The notes beneath the pieces were generated by a model that ran no database searches, was not told the DNA's origin, and saw only the letters and a program-made list of their open reading frames with translations. From Nibrella saemangeumensis (GTDB taxonomy: Bacteria; Bacteroidota; Bacteroidia; Cytophagales; Spirosomataceae): a stretch of 64,000 nt of DNA. Below, piece by piece: positions 1-9,269 of the stretch. Made by a program: the position numbers and the translations under genes. Within the stretch, counting starts at the first letter, position 1. Each line of letters opens with the position of its first letter. The DNA is taken from contig NZ_BAABHD010000081.1 of the NCBI RefSeq assembly GCF_039541915.1, positions 62,001-126,000 of the forward strand. The letters run 5' to 3'.

Positions 1-1360
1 TGGCTGAAGCATACGCAACGCTTTGATCATTGGTGCCATGGAGTATCAGCATCGGCGGTAGTCCGTTTCGTAGCAGATGCTGAGGAGATATTTGTTTTAC
101 TACGTTTTTATCGGCAAGCCCTTTTCTTATCCAATCCGTACTACTCTGGGTATATAAATCATACACACCAGCATTTACCAGCAGCAGGTTTGGTGTAGCG
201 CTAAACGTAAAGTTATCGGTCCGTTCATTTACTTCTGTTGCCAAAGCCGTCGTTAGTACCAAATGCCCACCGGCCGAATTTCCCGAGGCTACAATCCGAT
301 TGGTGTCGATGTTATACGCAGCCGCATTCATGCGCAGCCAGCGTATTGCGCTTCGGGCATCTTTTACTGCCTCAAACGGAGTGGTTTCATGCCTGTCGGC
401 CACTCTGTATTCTACAGCAACAGCAACCCAGCCTCTCCTGGCATAGGTTGCGCAATTGTAAAAATCCCATTCGGGCGTACCCTCGGTCCAGCTGCCCCCA
501 CTAAAATAAACCATGGCTGGCCTTTCCGTTTTTTGATACGCGGTATCTGGAAGAAAAATGTGAAGATCAAGGGTATAACTGTCGACTGTTTTGTACGCTG
601 CAATCAAATGTCCCTTATAAGAACTTGCAGCTTCGGTATAAATACTGTCAATCGTTTTGCGGTAAGAGGCATTTTTGCAAGTAGCCAAAAATGACCGTAC
701 TGCCCTGTCAGTATTTTTGCTTCCCCAGTTATCCAGGTGAGCCAACAGGTAATGATACTGCCAGTAATCGTTACACAGCTGGTTTGTAAAATACTTCGGA
801 ATTAACGTCAGGTAGGCATCGAGTCGTTTGTTGTCCGATTTTCGGTATCTCGCTTTTTTCACTTCATTGGTAGACTGGTGCCTTAAAAAAGCCTCAACAT
901 AACCCTGAAAATCTTTGCTTGCCAGTCTGTTGGGGTTATTAAAATCTCGTATATGTCGGTTTAATCTTGTCTGGATAGCTTTTGATAGTTGGACTTTATT
1001 GTCCGTATGATTTTCGTGAAAGTAAGGGTAGTCCAACAATAGTCTGTCAAAAAAGTAAGCGATATCTCTTTGTTCGTTGGGTACAAATTTTTTGTCCATT
1101 CTCTGAAATGCTTTAGCATATTTATTGACAACATGCATAAATGGCTGTTTTAACGAATCAATGACGTTGATAAACTTACGTTCGTGTAATGCGTAAATGG
1201 CCTGCCTTTCAGGATAAAAAGCTTTTGAAAAAGAATTGCTCACAAGTTTCATATCAGCCCGATACGCCTTGTGCAACGAGTCGGCGTATTGGGTATCCTG
1301 CCCAACGCAAGTCACCACCAGAAAAAAAAGAAACGTTGTCAGTAAAAGCTTTGTCATCAT
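1..1360 (-). CDS. Secreted carboxylesterase / alpha-beta hydrolase with novel N-terminal domain (3' end outside window)
   Basis: The reading frame is open on the minus strand from an ATGATG start at 1360 to the window edge, about 453 residues, so the C-terminus is missing. Residues 1-20 form a signal peptide (MMTKLLLTTFLFFLVV followed by TCVGQ). The next roughly 200 residues are helical, rich in Lys, Arg and aromatic residues, and match no family I recognise. The second half is an alpha/beta hydrolase: an oxyanion-hole segment VYFSGGSW, the nucleophile elbow GNSAGGH and the acid-loop motif LHGTNDQSVAY close to the edge; the catalytic His would lie outside. This resembles the BD-FAE / lipase family of secreted esterases. 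The substrate cannot be told. It has no same-strand neighbour inside the window and is divergent from the kinase-cyclase gene. Confidence 0.82.
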   Translation of the reverse strand, partial: MMTKLLLTTFLFFLVVTCVGQDTQYADSLHKAYRADMKLVSNSFSKAFYPERQAIYALHERKFINVIDSLKQPFMHVVNKYAKAFQRMDKKFVPNEQRDIAYFFDRLLLDYPYFHENHTDNKVQLSKAIQTRLNRHIRDFNNPNRLASKDFQGYVEAFLRHQSTNEVKKARYRKSDNKRLDAYLTLIPKYFTNQLCNDYWQYHYLLAHLDNWGSKNTDRAVRSFLATCKNASYRKTIDSIYTEAASSYKGHLIAAYKTVDSYTLDLHIFLPDTAYQKTERPAMVYFSGGSWTEGTPEWDFYNCATYARRGWVAVAVEYRVADRHETTPFEAVKDARSAIRWLRMNAAAYNIDTNRIVASGNSAGGHLVLTTALATEVNERTDNFTFSATPNLLLVNAGVYDLYTQSSTDWIRKGLADKNVVKQISPQHLLRNGLPPMLILHGTNDQSVAYASA

Positions 1361-1902
1361 GACGATTAATGGTTTATTGCCGTTTCGCGTTTTGGTTCTG
1401 GCTACAGTCCGATTATATATATTTTGTCTTTCAATTCGGATTCTCTTTGTCTTTTTGTATCGGTCTTTTAAAATAAGCCGTTCCTCGCAAATATGCGAAG
1501 GTTTCATCATATTTTTTGCATTTATTTGTACTATTCCGCGAAACCACTAGAAATTCGCAGTAAAACTTATTTAGCAATTTTAGAGGCAGGGAAATACTGA
1601 AAAGCCTCGCCAGATCCTTTTGCCAATGCCTCTGCACCCGGTTTTGATACGTCCCTGTTGGTGAAGGCCGATACCCAAAATGTAGCTGACAGCAGATGGC
1701 GGGCTGACTATTACCTTTTGCTAATAGGTATTCCTACGTAGTACCACCAGGTTACAAGAATTCGTATATTGTCTTCAATTTGCTGTAGGCTACCACCTTA
1801 TCCGATAGTCCGCGCAACCGGCTCGCCCCCCATCGGCTAGTCAGAATCTATTATTTTTTAGTGCCTCGCTTCAGATGCGAACCTTCCTAAACTCCTAGTG
1901 CT
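1361..1902. other. Intergenic region between divergent genes
   Basis: About 540 bp without a convincing gene; short open frames here lack a start context and recognisable protein. It must hold the promoters of the divergent esterase and kinase-cyclase genes. A small dyad TCGCA-AATA-TGCGA lies at 1495-1508 and could be an operator. On the minus strand CATATTTG overlaps it, one base off the TAnnTTTG -7 box. I see no good -7 box for the kinase-cyclase gene. Confidence 0.5.
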
Positions 1903-4900
1903 ATGGCCGAGAAACTTATTTATGAAAGCAAAAAATCAAAGATATACCTGGTAGACGATAATGAGTGGGGACAGCCGGTAGTCATGAAAATCCTCAATTA
2001 CGAGTTCCCGACTCCAATCGATATATCCCAGTTTTACAATGAGTATGATATCATCAGCGGCCTCAATCTGCCCGGCATCCGAAACGTACTGAAGCGGGCC
2101 AAAGCGAAAAATCGCCACGGTATGTTTCTGGAATGGGTCGACTCCCAAACCCTGACCGAAGCGTTCCGCAGCAAGCAGGAAGACATTCTTGATTTTCTGT
2201 ATATAGCCAGTGCCATTGCCCAGTCTATCAGCGACATTCACCGGAACAACATCATTCACAAGGATATTAACCCCAACAATATCCTGGTCAACCTGCAGAA
2301 GCGCACGGTTAAGATCATCGACTTCGGCATCTCCTCCAAAATCGACCTGAAACAGCAGCACCTCGGCAACCCCGAACGGCTGGAAGGTACCCTGACCTAC
2401 ATCTCCCCCGAACAGACCGGCCGCATGAACCGGGTGGTCGATTACCGCACCGATCTGTATTCGATGGGTGTTACGTTTTACGAGATGCTGACGGGGCAGC
2501 CGCCGTTTGCGGCCAACGATGCCATGGAACTGGTGCATTGCCACATTGCCCAGACACCAAAACCTGTTTACCTGGTCAACCCTAAAGTACCCCGCTCCCT
2601 GTCGGATATCATTGACCGGCTGCTGGCCAAAAACGCTGAAGACCGGTACCAGTCGGCCCTGGGCGTAAAATACGACCTGGAGTACTGCCTGACGCAGTAT
2701 CAGGCGAAACGGAGTATTGCCCCGTTCAGGCTGGCGCAGAATGACTTCTCCGGCAAATTCCAGATCCCACAGAAACTTTACGGCCGCGGACAGGAACTCG
2801 ACGCCCTGCTGGAAGCCTTTGAGCGAAGCGCTCTGGGCAACCGGGAAATGATTCTGGTGGCCGGGTATTCGGGTACGGGTAAGTCGGTACTGGTGCGCGA
2901 GGTGCATAAACCGATTACCCAGAAGCGTGGCTATTTCATTGAAGGCAAGTTCGACCAGTTTCAGCGGTCGGTGCCTTACTTTGCCATTATTCAGGCGTTT
3001 CGGGAGTTTGTCAATATCCTGCTGACGGAAAACGAGCAGACGCTGAACACCCTCCGGGATACGATTCAGGCGACCGTTGGGGCTGAGGGGAAAGTCTTAA
3101 CGGATGTGATTCCGAACCTGGAGCACATTATCGGCAAGCAGCCTGAGGTGCCGGAGATCGGCGGTACCGAAGCCCAGAACCGCTTCAATTATGTTTTCCG
3201 GAAACTGGTTACCGCCATTGCCACCGAAGCGCATCCGATCGTGCTGTTCATCGACGACCTGCAATGGGCCGATTCGGCTTCGCTGAGTCTGCTCAATGTC
3301 CTGATGACCAACCCGGAGAGTACTTACCTGCTTTGCATCGGTGCCTACCGGGACAATGAGGTCAGTGCGTCGCACCCGTTCATGATCACGGTGGGCGAGA
3401 TGCAGGAGGCCGGTGCCCGTGTCAGCACGGTCCAGATCGGTAACCTATCGGCAATGCACGTCAACCAGTTGATCGCCGGGGCAGCGGGCGCCGAAGAGCA
3501 GACCACCCGGGAACTGACCGACCTGGTGTACGCCAAAACACAGGGGAACGCTTTCTTTGTTACCCAGTTTCTGATGACCCTCTACCAGGAAGGGCTACTG
3601 ACGTTCTACTACGAGCAAAAACAATGGACCTGGAACCTGCAAAAGGTCAGGGAGCAAAACATCACCGACAACGTGGTGGCCCTGATGGCCGGTAAAATCC
3701 GGAAGCTGGAACCGGAAACGCAGCAGGCCATGAAACTGGCCGCCTGCATCGGCAATAGCTTCGACCTGGATACGCTGTCGGTGATCCACCAGAAAGATCC
3801 GTTGCAGACCAAAGAAGACCTTTACCCGGCTCTCTCCGAAGGCCTGATTGTGCCCGCCGGCGATAACCTCCGCTTCTCGCACGACCGCATTCAGCAGGCT
3901 GTTTACTCCCTCATCCCCGACTCAGAGAAGAATGCCGTCCACCTCAGCATCGGCCGCCTGCTGCTCAACAACATTCCGGCCGACCAGCAGGAGGAGCGGC
4001 TATTCGACATCGTGAACCAGTGGAACTGGGGCATCGATATCGTCACGACCGAAGAAGACCGGGAACTGCTCGCCCGGCTTAACCTGAAAGCTGGTATCAG
4101 GGCCAAACAGACCTCCGCCTTCAAACCCGCCTTCGAGTACTTCGAAACCGGTATCAGACTACTCAAAGCTGATCCCTGGCATACGCAATACGAACTCTGC
4201 CGCGACCTGTACACCGAAGCCACTGAGGCCGCCTACCTGAACGGCGACTTCGGGCCGATGGATCAGATGTACCGGACCGTGCTGGATAACGCCCGGGACC
4301 TGATTGAGAAAATAAAGCCCTACGAAATCCGCATTCTGGCGTACAAGGCCGAAAACAAACTCCACGACGCCATCAACACCGGTCTGGAGCTGCTGGCTCA
4401 GTTGGGCGAGAAATTCCCGAAGAAGCCCGCGATGGTTCACGTGATGCTGGATCTGGTGAAGACCAAATTCATGCTGCGGGGCAAAAACAACGACAAGCTG
4501 CAGGCCCTACCAATCATGGAGGACCCGTACAAAATTGCCGCCATGCGCATCATGGCCGATATTGCTTCGTCGAGCTACTGGGCTACCCCTACCCTATTCC
4601 CGCTGGTTATTTTCCGGATGGTTCACCTGTCGCTCAAATACGGCAACACGGCGGTATCGGCGTTTGCTTTTGCCACCTATGGGGTGATCATGTGCGGGGT
4701 ATTGGGCGATATGAAAAACGGCTACGAGTTTGGCAAGCTGGGACTGATCCTGCTGGAGAAGTTCAACGCCAAGGAGTGGAAAACGCAGATTTATACGCCG
4801 ATCTACGCCCTGATCGTCAACTGGAACGAGCACGTACATAACACCCTGCGGCCGCTGCAGGAGTCGTACCATATCGGCATGGAAACCGGGGCCATTGAGT

Positions 4901-6993
4901 TTGCCTGCATCAATACCAACATCTACTGCATTCACGCATACCTCAGCGGCAAGCGGCTGGCCCGGCTGGAAGAAGAAACCAGGGCGTACAGCCAGAGTTT
5001 TAGTCAGTTCAAGCAGGAGACCAACGTCAACTACAACGAAGTGTACCGCCAGCCCATGCTCAACTTCATGGGCAAGTCGGCCGACCCGCTGAAGCTCACC
5101 GGCGAGGCTTACGATGAAGATAGGATGATGAAGCAGAATACCGAGCGCAAAGACAAGACCGGTACCTTCTTCATCCACTTCAACAAACTCATTCTCTCCT
5201 ATTACTTCCACGACTACGGTCGGGCCGCTCAGTATGCCGAAGAATCGCGCAAGCTGCTGGACGCCGTGCTGGCCAAGTTTGAGATTCCGAACCATCACTT
5301 CTACGAGGCCCTGACCCTGCTGGCACTCTACCCGAAAGCCGGCCCGGCCGACCAGCGCCGGTACATGAGTCGGGTGCAGAAAAACATGAAGCAGATGAAG
5401 AAATGGGCCAAAGACGCGCCCGAGAACTATCTGCACAAGCACCACCTCATGGAAGCCGAGCGGCTGCGGGTCCTGGGCCGCTCGGCCGATGCCCGGCTGA
5501 TGTACGATAAAGCCATTGAAGGAGCCTCCAGGAACGACTACATCCACGAAGAAGCCCTGGGCTACGAACTGGCCGGCCGGTGCTACCTCGAACTCAAGTC
5601 GGAAGACCTGACGGAGTTCTACATGAAAGCGGCTTACAACGCTTACCGGGAATGGGGTGCCGAAGCCAAACTCCGTCATCTGGAGCAGACGTATCCCAAG
5701 TACGTATCCGGCGTTAACCGAACCGCCGGCAGTCTGGGGCAAACCACCACGATGGGTACCACCACCTCTATGGTACACGGTACCATGCTCGATATGTCGA
5801 CGGTACTGAAAGCGGCCACCACCATCTCGGGGATGATTATGCTGCCCAAACTGCTGCGGAAGCTTATGGAGATCGTCATCGAAAACGCAGGAGCCCAGCA
5901 GGGTATGCTGTTGCTGGAGAAAGAAGGCGGGCTGTACATTGAAGCCCAGACCCACGGGGCCGGCGAAGAAGCCGCCATTCTGCAAAGCATTCCGGTTCTG
6001 GATTCTGGCCTGCTGGCCGAAACGGTGGTAAAGTACGTCCGGCGAACCGGGCAGAGTGTGGTCATTCATAACGCCAGTACAGACAGCCGCTGGGAGAAAG
6101 ACCCTTATGTTGTTCAGCACCAGCCGCAATCGATGCTGTGTCTGCCTATTGTCAACCAGGGCAAGTTTATCGGTATTCTTTACCTCGAAAACAACCTGAC
6201 CACCGGAGCCTTCACCCAGGAGCGGATTGACCTGCTCTCGCTGCTCTCCGGCCAGATCGCCGTCTCCATCGACAACGCTATTCTGTACGACCAGATGGAG
6301 CAGAAAGTCAGGGACCGCACCGTCGAACTAACGGCCGAGAAAAAGAAATCCGACGACCTGCTGTACAACATCCTGCCCGTTGAGACGGCGGAGGAACTGA
6401 AGCGCAACGGCCGTACCCTGCCGCGCAAGTTTGAAAGCGTTACCGTTATGTTTACCGACTTTAAGGGCTTCACCATGGTCGCCGAAAAGCTGAATCCGGA
6501 ACAACTGGTAACGGAAGTCGATACCTGCTTCGGCGCCTTCGACGAAATCATTGAGAAATACGGCATCGAGAAAATAAAAACAATTGGGGATGCCTACATG
6601 TGCGTCGGTGGCCTGCCGGTACCCAATTCGACCCATCCCGAAGACGTGGTCAAGGCAGCGCTGGAAATTCAGCGGTGGATTGAGCAAAACAAGGAGAGCC
6701 GGAAAGCTCAGGGACTGCCTTACTTCGACATTCGTATCGGGCTGCATACCGGACCGGTGGTAGCGGGAGTAGTCGGTTCCAAAAAGTTTGCCTACGACAT
6801 CTGGGGCGACACGGTAAACACCGCCAGCCGGATGGAGTCGAGCGGGGAGCCGGGTAAGGTAAATATTTCCGGCGATACCTACGAACTGATCCGGCACCGG
6901 TTCAATTGCTCCTTCCGGGGCGAAGTTCCCGCCAAGAATAAAGGAAATATAAGAATGTACTTTGTAGAAGATGCGCTGAATACAAACGTTTAG
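1903..6993 (+). CDS. Ser/Thr kinase - AAA ATPase - helical repeat - GAF - class III adenylate cyclase fusion
   Basis: A 1696-residue cytoplasmic multidomain signalling protein. Residues 1-275 are a eukaryotic-type protein kinase with Lys29 in VVMK, catalytic Asp121 in an HKDINPNN loop (HRD changed to HKD) and DFG at Asp140. Residues 290-700 are an AAA_16-type ATPase: Walker A GYSGTGKS (Lys327) and Walker B VLFIDD (Asp451/452). Residues 700-1270 are helical, TPR-like. A GAF domain spans about 1295-1465. A class III nucleotidyl cyclase occupies 1500-1690 with metal-binding Asp1519 (FTDFKGFT) and Asp1563 (IGDAYM), the adenine-type Lys in EKIKTIGD and WGDTVNTASRM, so ATP to cAMP is the likely reaction. 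The linker YNILPVETAEELK is typical of cyclases. The kinase-ATPase-GAF order is known from cyanobacterial multisensor kinases, which normally end in a histidine kinase. A lipoxygenase gene starts 21 bp downstream on the same strand. Confidence 0.93.
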   Translation: MAEKLIYESKKSKIYLVDDNEWGQPVVMKILNYEFPTPIDISQFYNEYDIISGLNLPGIRNVLKRAKAKNRHGMFLEWVDSQTLTEAFRSKQEDILDFLYIASAIAQSISDIHRNNIIHKDINPNNILVNLQKRTVKIIDFGISSKIDLKQQHLGNPERLEGTLTYISPEQTGRMNRVVDYRTDLYSMGVTFYEMLTGQPPFAANDAMELVHCHIAQTPKPVYLVNPKVPRSLSDIIDRLLAKNAEDRYQSALGVKYDLEYCLTQYQAKRSIAPFRLAQNDFSGKFQIPQKLYGRGQELDALLEAFERSALGNREMILVAGYSGTGKSVLVREVHKPITQKRGYFIEGKFDQFQRSVPYFAIIQAFREFVNILLTENEQTLNTLRDTIQATVGAEGKVLTDVIPNLEHIIGKQPEVPEIGGTEAQNRFNYVFRKLVTAIATEAHPIVLFIDDLQWADSASLSLLNVLMTNPESTYLLCIGAYRDNEVSASHPFMITVGEMQEAGARVSTVQIGNLSAMHVNQLIAGAAGAEEQTTRELTDLVYAKTQGNAFFVTQFLMTLYQEGLLTFYYEQKQWTWNLQKVREQNITDNVVALMAGKIRKLEPETQQAMKLAACIGNSFDLDTLSVIHQKDPLQTKEDLYPALSEGLIVPAGDNLRFSHDRIQQAVYSLIPDSEKNAVHLSIGRLLLNNIPADQQEERLFDIVNQWNWGIDIVTTEEDRELLARLNLKAGIRAKQTSAFKPAFEYFETGIRLLKADPWHTQYELCRDLYTEATEAAYLNGDFGPMDQMYRTVLDNARDLIEKIKPYEIRILAYKAENKLHDAINTGLELLAQLGEKFPKKPAMVHVMLDLVKTKFMLRGKNNDKLQALPIMEDPYKIAAMRIMADIASSSYWATPTLFPLVIFRMVHLSLKYGNTAVSAFAFATYGVIMCGVLGDMKNGYEFGKLGLILLEKFNAKEWKTQIYTPIYALIVNWNEHVHNTLRPLQESYHIGMETGAIEFACINTNIYCIHAYLSGKRLARLEEETRAYSQSFSQFKQETNVNYNEVYRQPMLNFMGKSADPLKLTGEAYDEDRMMKQNTERKDKTGTFFIHFNKLILSYYFHDYGRAAQYAEESRKLLDAVLAKFEIPNHHFYEALTLLALYPKAGPADQRRYMSRVQKNMKQMKKWAKDAPENYLHKHHLMEAERLRVLGRSADARLMYDKAIEGASRNDYIHEEALGYELAGRCYLELKSEDLTEFYMKAAYNAYREWGAEAKLRHLEQTYPKYVSGVNRTAGSLGQTTTMGTTTSMVHGTMLDMSTVLKAATTISGMIMLPKLLRKLMEIVIENAGAQQGMLLLEKEGGLYIEAQTHGAGEEAAILQSIPVLDSGLLAETVVKYVRRTGQSVVIHNASTDSRWEKDPYVVQHQPQSMLCLPIVNQGKFIGILYLENNLTTGAFTQERIDLLSLLSGQIAVSIDNAILYDQMEQKVRDRTVELTAEKKKSDDLLYNILPVETAEELKRNGRTLPRKFESVTVMFTDFKGFTMVAEKLNPEQLVTEVDTCFGAFDEIIEKYGIEKIKTIGDAYMCVGGLPVPNSTHPEDVVKAALEIQRWIEQNKESRKAQGLPYFDIRIGLHTGPVVAGVVGSKKFAYDIWGDTVNTASRMESSGEPGKVNISGDTYELIRHRFNCSFRGEVPAKNKGNIRMYFVEDALNTNV

Positions 6994-7014
6994 ACCCTTA
7001 CCCCCTCTTCGCCC

Positions 7015-9258
7015 ATGGCTACCAAAGAAAAAAAAGACATCCCGGTCATCATCGACATTCCCCAAAGACCGAATCCGCCGGTTGTTATTGCGTTTGATGA
7101 AACGCCGGCGGAGAAAATCTGCCAGGAATGTTACGAGAAAACAAAGATCGGCTACCGCTACGGAGGAGGCTTCTTTACCCCCAGGCTGAAAAGCATTAAT
7201 CACCTGGAGGTCGGCCGCTCGAAAATCATCTCCAATCCCTTTTTGATCCTGGCCGAGTGGCTTTATGTGCAGTACAAAGCCATCCGCGACTGGTGGCAGC
7301 AGCTAAAAAAGAAACTGTTTCCGCGCCGGGACAAGATCTACGGCCACCATATGGACAGCCAGTTGGTCGGGCGGATTACGTTTGCCAAACGGGGCGACCT
7401 GCACGTGCCGATCCACAACATGCGGGTAGAATTCTGGGCCCGTACCTGGTGGTGGCAATGGCGGAAGCTCAGCGCCGGCCTGACCGATCAGGATGGTTAC
7501 TTTAGCCTGCCGTTCGATCTGCGGACAGCCCGGAGCTGGAAAAACCGTAAGGTTCAGTTTGAAATTTACCAGACCACCCATATTTATTTTAAAGGCGACG
7601 AGCCGGTTTCCAATTATGCGCTGTTTCAGGTGACCAGAATCCCTAAGTCGGACCTGGTTGGTATGTCTTATAACTTACGGACCATTCAGCTATTTTACTG
7701 GGAATACCGGACCGAAACGCCGGTACCACGGGTCGTCATTAAGGACCACGACTGGGACGCCCCACAGTATTACAGCCAGGGCCGCACCGATGCCATGTAC
7801 GAGCAGATGATGCCCGTTGAACTAACCAAAGTGAAGCACCTCGACCAGATCGAACTGGCCCCGGAAACCATCACCCTGCAGGAAATCCAGAACGACTACC
7901 CACTGAACCTGACCGGCTGTATTGAGAAAAAGCTGCCCGGCTATACGCGGAGCGACCACTGGTTCGGGCAGCGCATGATGAACGGCATGAACGCGGCCCA
8001 TTTCCTGCCCGACAAAGCGGAGAAAGATCATTACTGGGTGAAATATTTCGGGGCCTGCAATTACGAAGTAAACGACGAATATGCCTTCCCAACCGCTGAG
8101 ATTAAGTTTAAGCTCAAATCCAACGGACTGCCCACGCCCGTGGAGATTCACCTGACCGGACCGCTGAATGCCTTCAACAAAGATCCCTGGCAGAAGCATG
8201 TGTTTACCCCGGCCGACGGCGAAAAGTGGCTACAGGCCAAGCGGGTAGCCAGGGTGAACGGCGGCTTATGTACCGAACTGGATGAACACCTGACGGCCAC
8301 CCACCTGAATACCGAACAATACGCCATTGCTGCTTACCGGAACCTGCGGCTTAGCCCGGTGGCGTGTCTGCTGCTGCCTCACCTGAAAGAGGTAGTGCTA
8401 ATCGACCATACCGCCGATAAGATCCTGATCAACGATTATATCCCCAGAGCCTCGGCTATGACGGCCAACGGGTGCGGACAGCGGGCCAGAGACCTGCTGG
8501 GGGCTCAGGACTGGAAAGGCTGGATGCCCATGCGGCCGATAAGCGACGCGCATAAATACGCTAAAGCCGAAAACCTGTTCTGGGAAATGCTCGGCGACTA
8601 CATTGAAGATTTCTTTGAAAAGAATCAGGAGGGCATCCGGACGTACTGGTTTGAAGTTTACCGCTTTTCAACCGAGTTGCTGGAACATGGCGTCCCCCTG
8701 TATCATGCTACCGTAGACCTGGATAAATTGTCGCCAGAGGAGCGCGACCACGAACAGAAGCGGTTGGAATACTATGCCGCGCAATACCGCCTGGATACCA
8801 GCCTGCCTAGGATGACGATCAACGGTGAAGTAAAAGCGCTCTCGCCCATTACTACCTCACCCGAGTATGATCCGCTCAAACCCGAAGATATGCAGAACCT
8901 GAAGGATGCCTGCCGGTATATCATTATGATGGCCACGTTCATGCACACCTGGGTGAATGAGCACCAGTACGAAGATATTGGGGAAGTTCTCTACAGTTGT
9001 CTTGGCCTGCGGTTTGGCGATAAAGTGTCCGGCGTGATGGCACCGGAATCGGACCTCAGCATTGCCCCTGACCTCACCCGCAGCACGCAGATGATGTGGT
9101 TCAGCAACCTGCTCTCCCGCACCGAGTACGGCTTTATCACCCGGGATGAAGAAGGCGACATCAACCCGGTATTCAGCCGGATGCTGCTGGCAAAGAAAGA
9201 AGCCTTCGCCAAATTAGGCGTCAACGTCGACGATATTGAATCAAGAACCAACATCTAA
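7015..9258 (+). CDS. Bacterial lipoxygenase
   Basis: A 747-residue non-haem iron dioxygenase that would add O2 to polyunsaturated fatty acids to give hydroperoxides. All iron ligands of the family can be placed: His425 and His430 in the H-x4-H motif, His644 and Asn648 in the H-x3-N motif (MHTWVN), and a C-terminal Ile747 (sequence ends SRTNI). Around them, EQYAIAAYRNL and CLLLPHLKE match the family's core helices. The N-terminal 250 residues contain a Trp-rich beta segment (about 115-190, VEFWARTWWWQW) where eukaryotic enzymes carry a PLAT domain; here it looks more like a transthyretin-type sandwich, which is an inference. No signal peptide is visible. The gene lies 21 bp after the cyclase and 11 bp before a catalase-related gene, so the three are probably co-transcribed. 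Confidence 0.9.
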   Translation: MATKEKKDIPVIIDIPQRPNPPVVIAFDETPAEKICQECYEKTKIGYRYGGGFFTPRLKSINHLEVGRSKIISNPFLILAEWLYVQYKAIRDWWQQLKKKLFPRRDKIYGHHMDSQLVGRITFAKRGDLHVPIHNMRVEFWARTWWWQWRKLSAGLTDQDGYFSLPFDLRTARSWKNRKVQFEIYQTTHIYFKGDEPVSNYALFQVTRIPKSDLVGMSYNLRTIQLFYWEYRTETPVPRVVIKDHDWDAPQYYSQGRTDAMYEQMMPVELTKVKHLDQIELAPETITLQEIQNDYPLNLTGCIEKKLPGYTRSDHWFGQRMMNGMNAAHFLPDKAEKDHYWVKYFGACNYEVNDEYAFPTAEIKFKLKSNGLPTPVEIHLTGPLNAFNKDPWQKHVFTPADGEKWLQAKRVARVNGGLCTELDEHLTATHLNTEQYAIAAYRNLRLSPVACLLLPHLKEVVLIDHTADKILINDYIPRASAMTANGCGQRARDLLGAQDWKGWMPMRPISDAHKYAKAENLFWEMLGDYIEDFFEKNQEGIRTYWFEVYRFSTELLEHGVPLYHATVDLDKLSPEERDHEQKRLEYYAAQYRLDTSLPRMTINGEVKALSPITTSPEYDPLKPEDMQNLKDACRYIIMMATFMHTWVNEHQYEDIGEVLYSCLGLRFGDKVSGVMAPESDLSIAPDLTRSTQMMWFSNLLSRTEYGFITRDEEGDINPVFSRMLLAKKEAFAKLGVNVDDIESRTNI

Positions 9259-9269
9259 TCGCAGCCATC

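Noticed and set aside
4594..6129. 511-codon open frame on the minus strand
   Set aside because: It lies wholly inside the kinase-cyclase gene, has the Val/Gly/His-rich composition of an antisense shadow and no recognisable domain.
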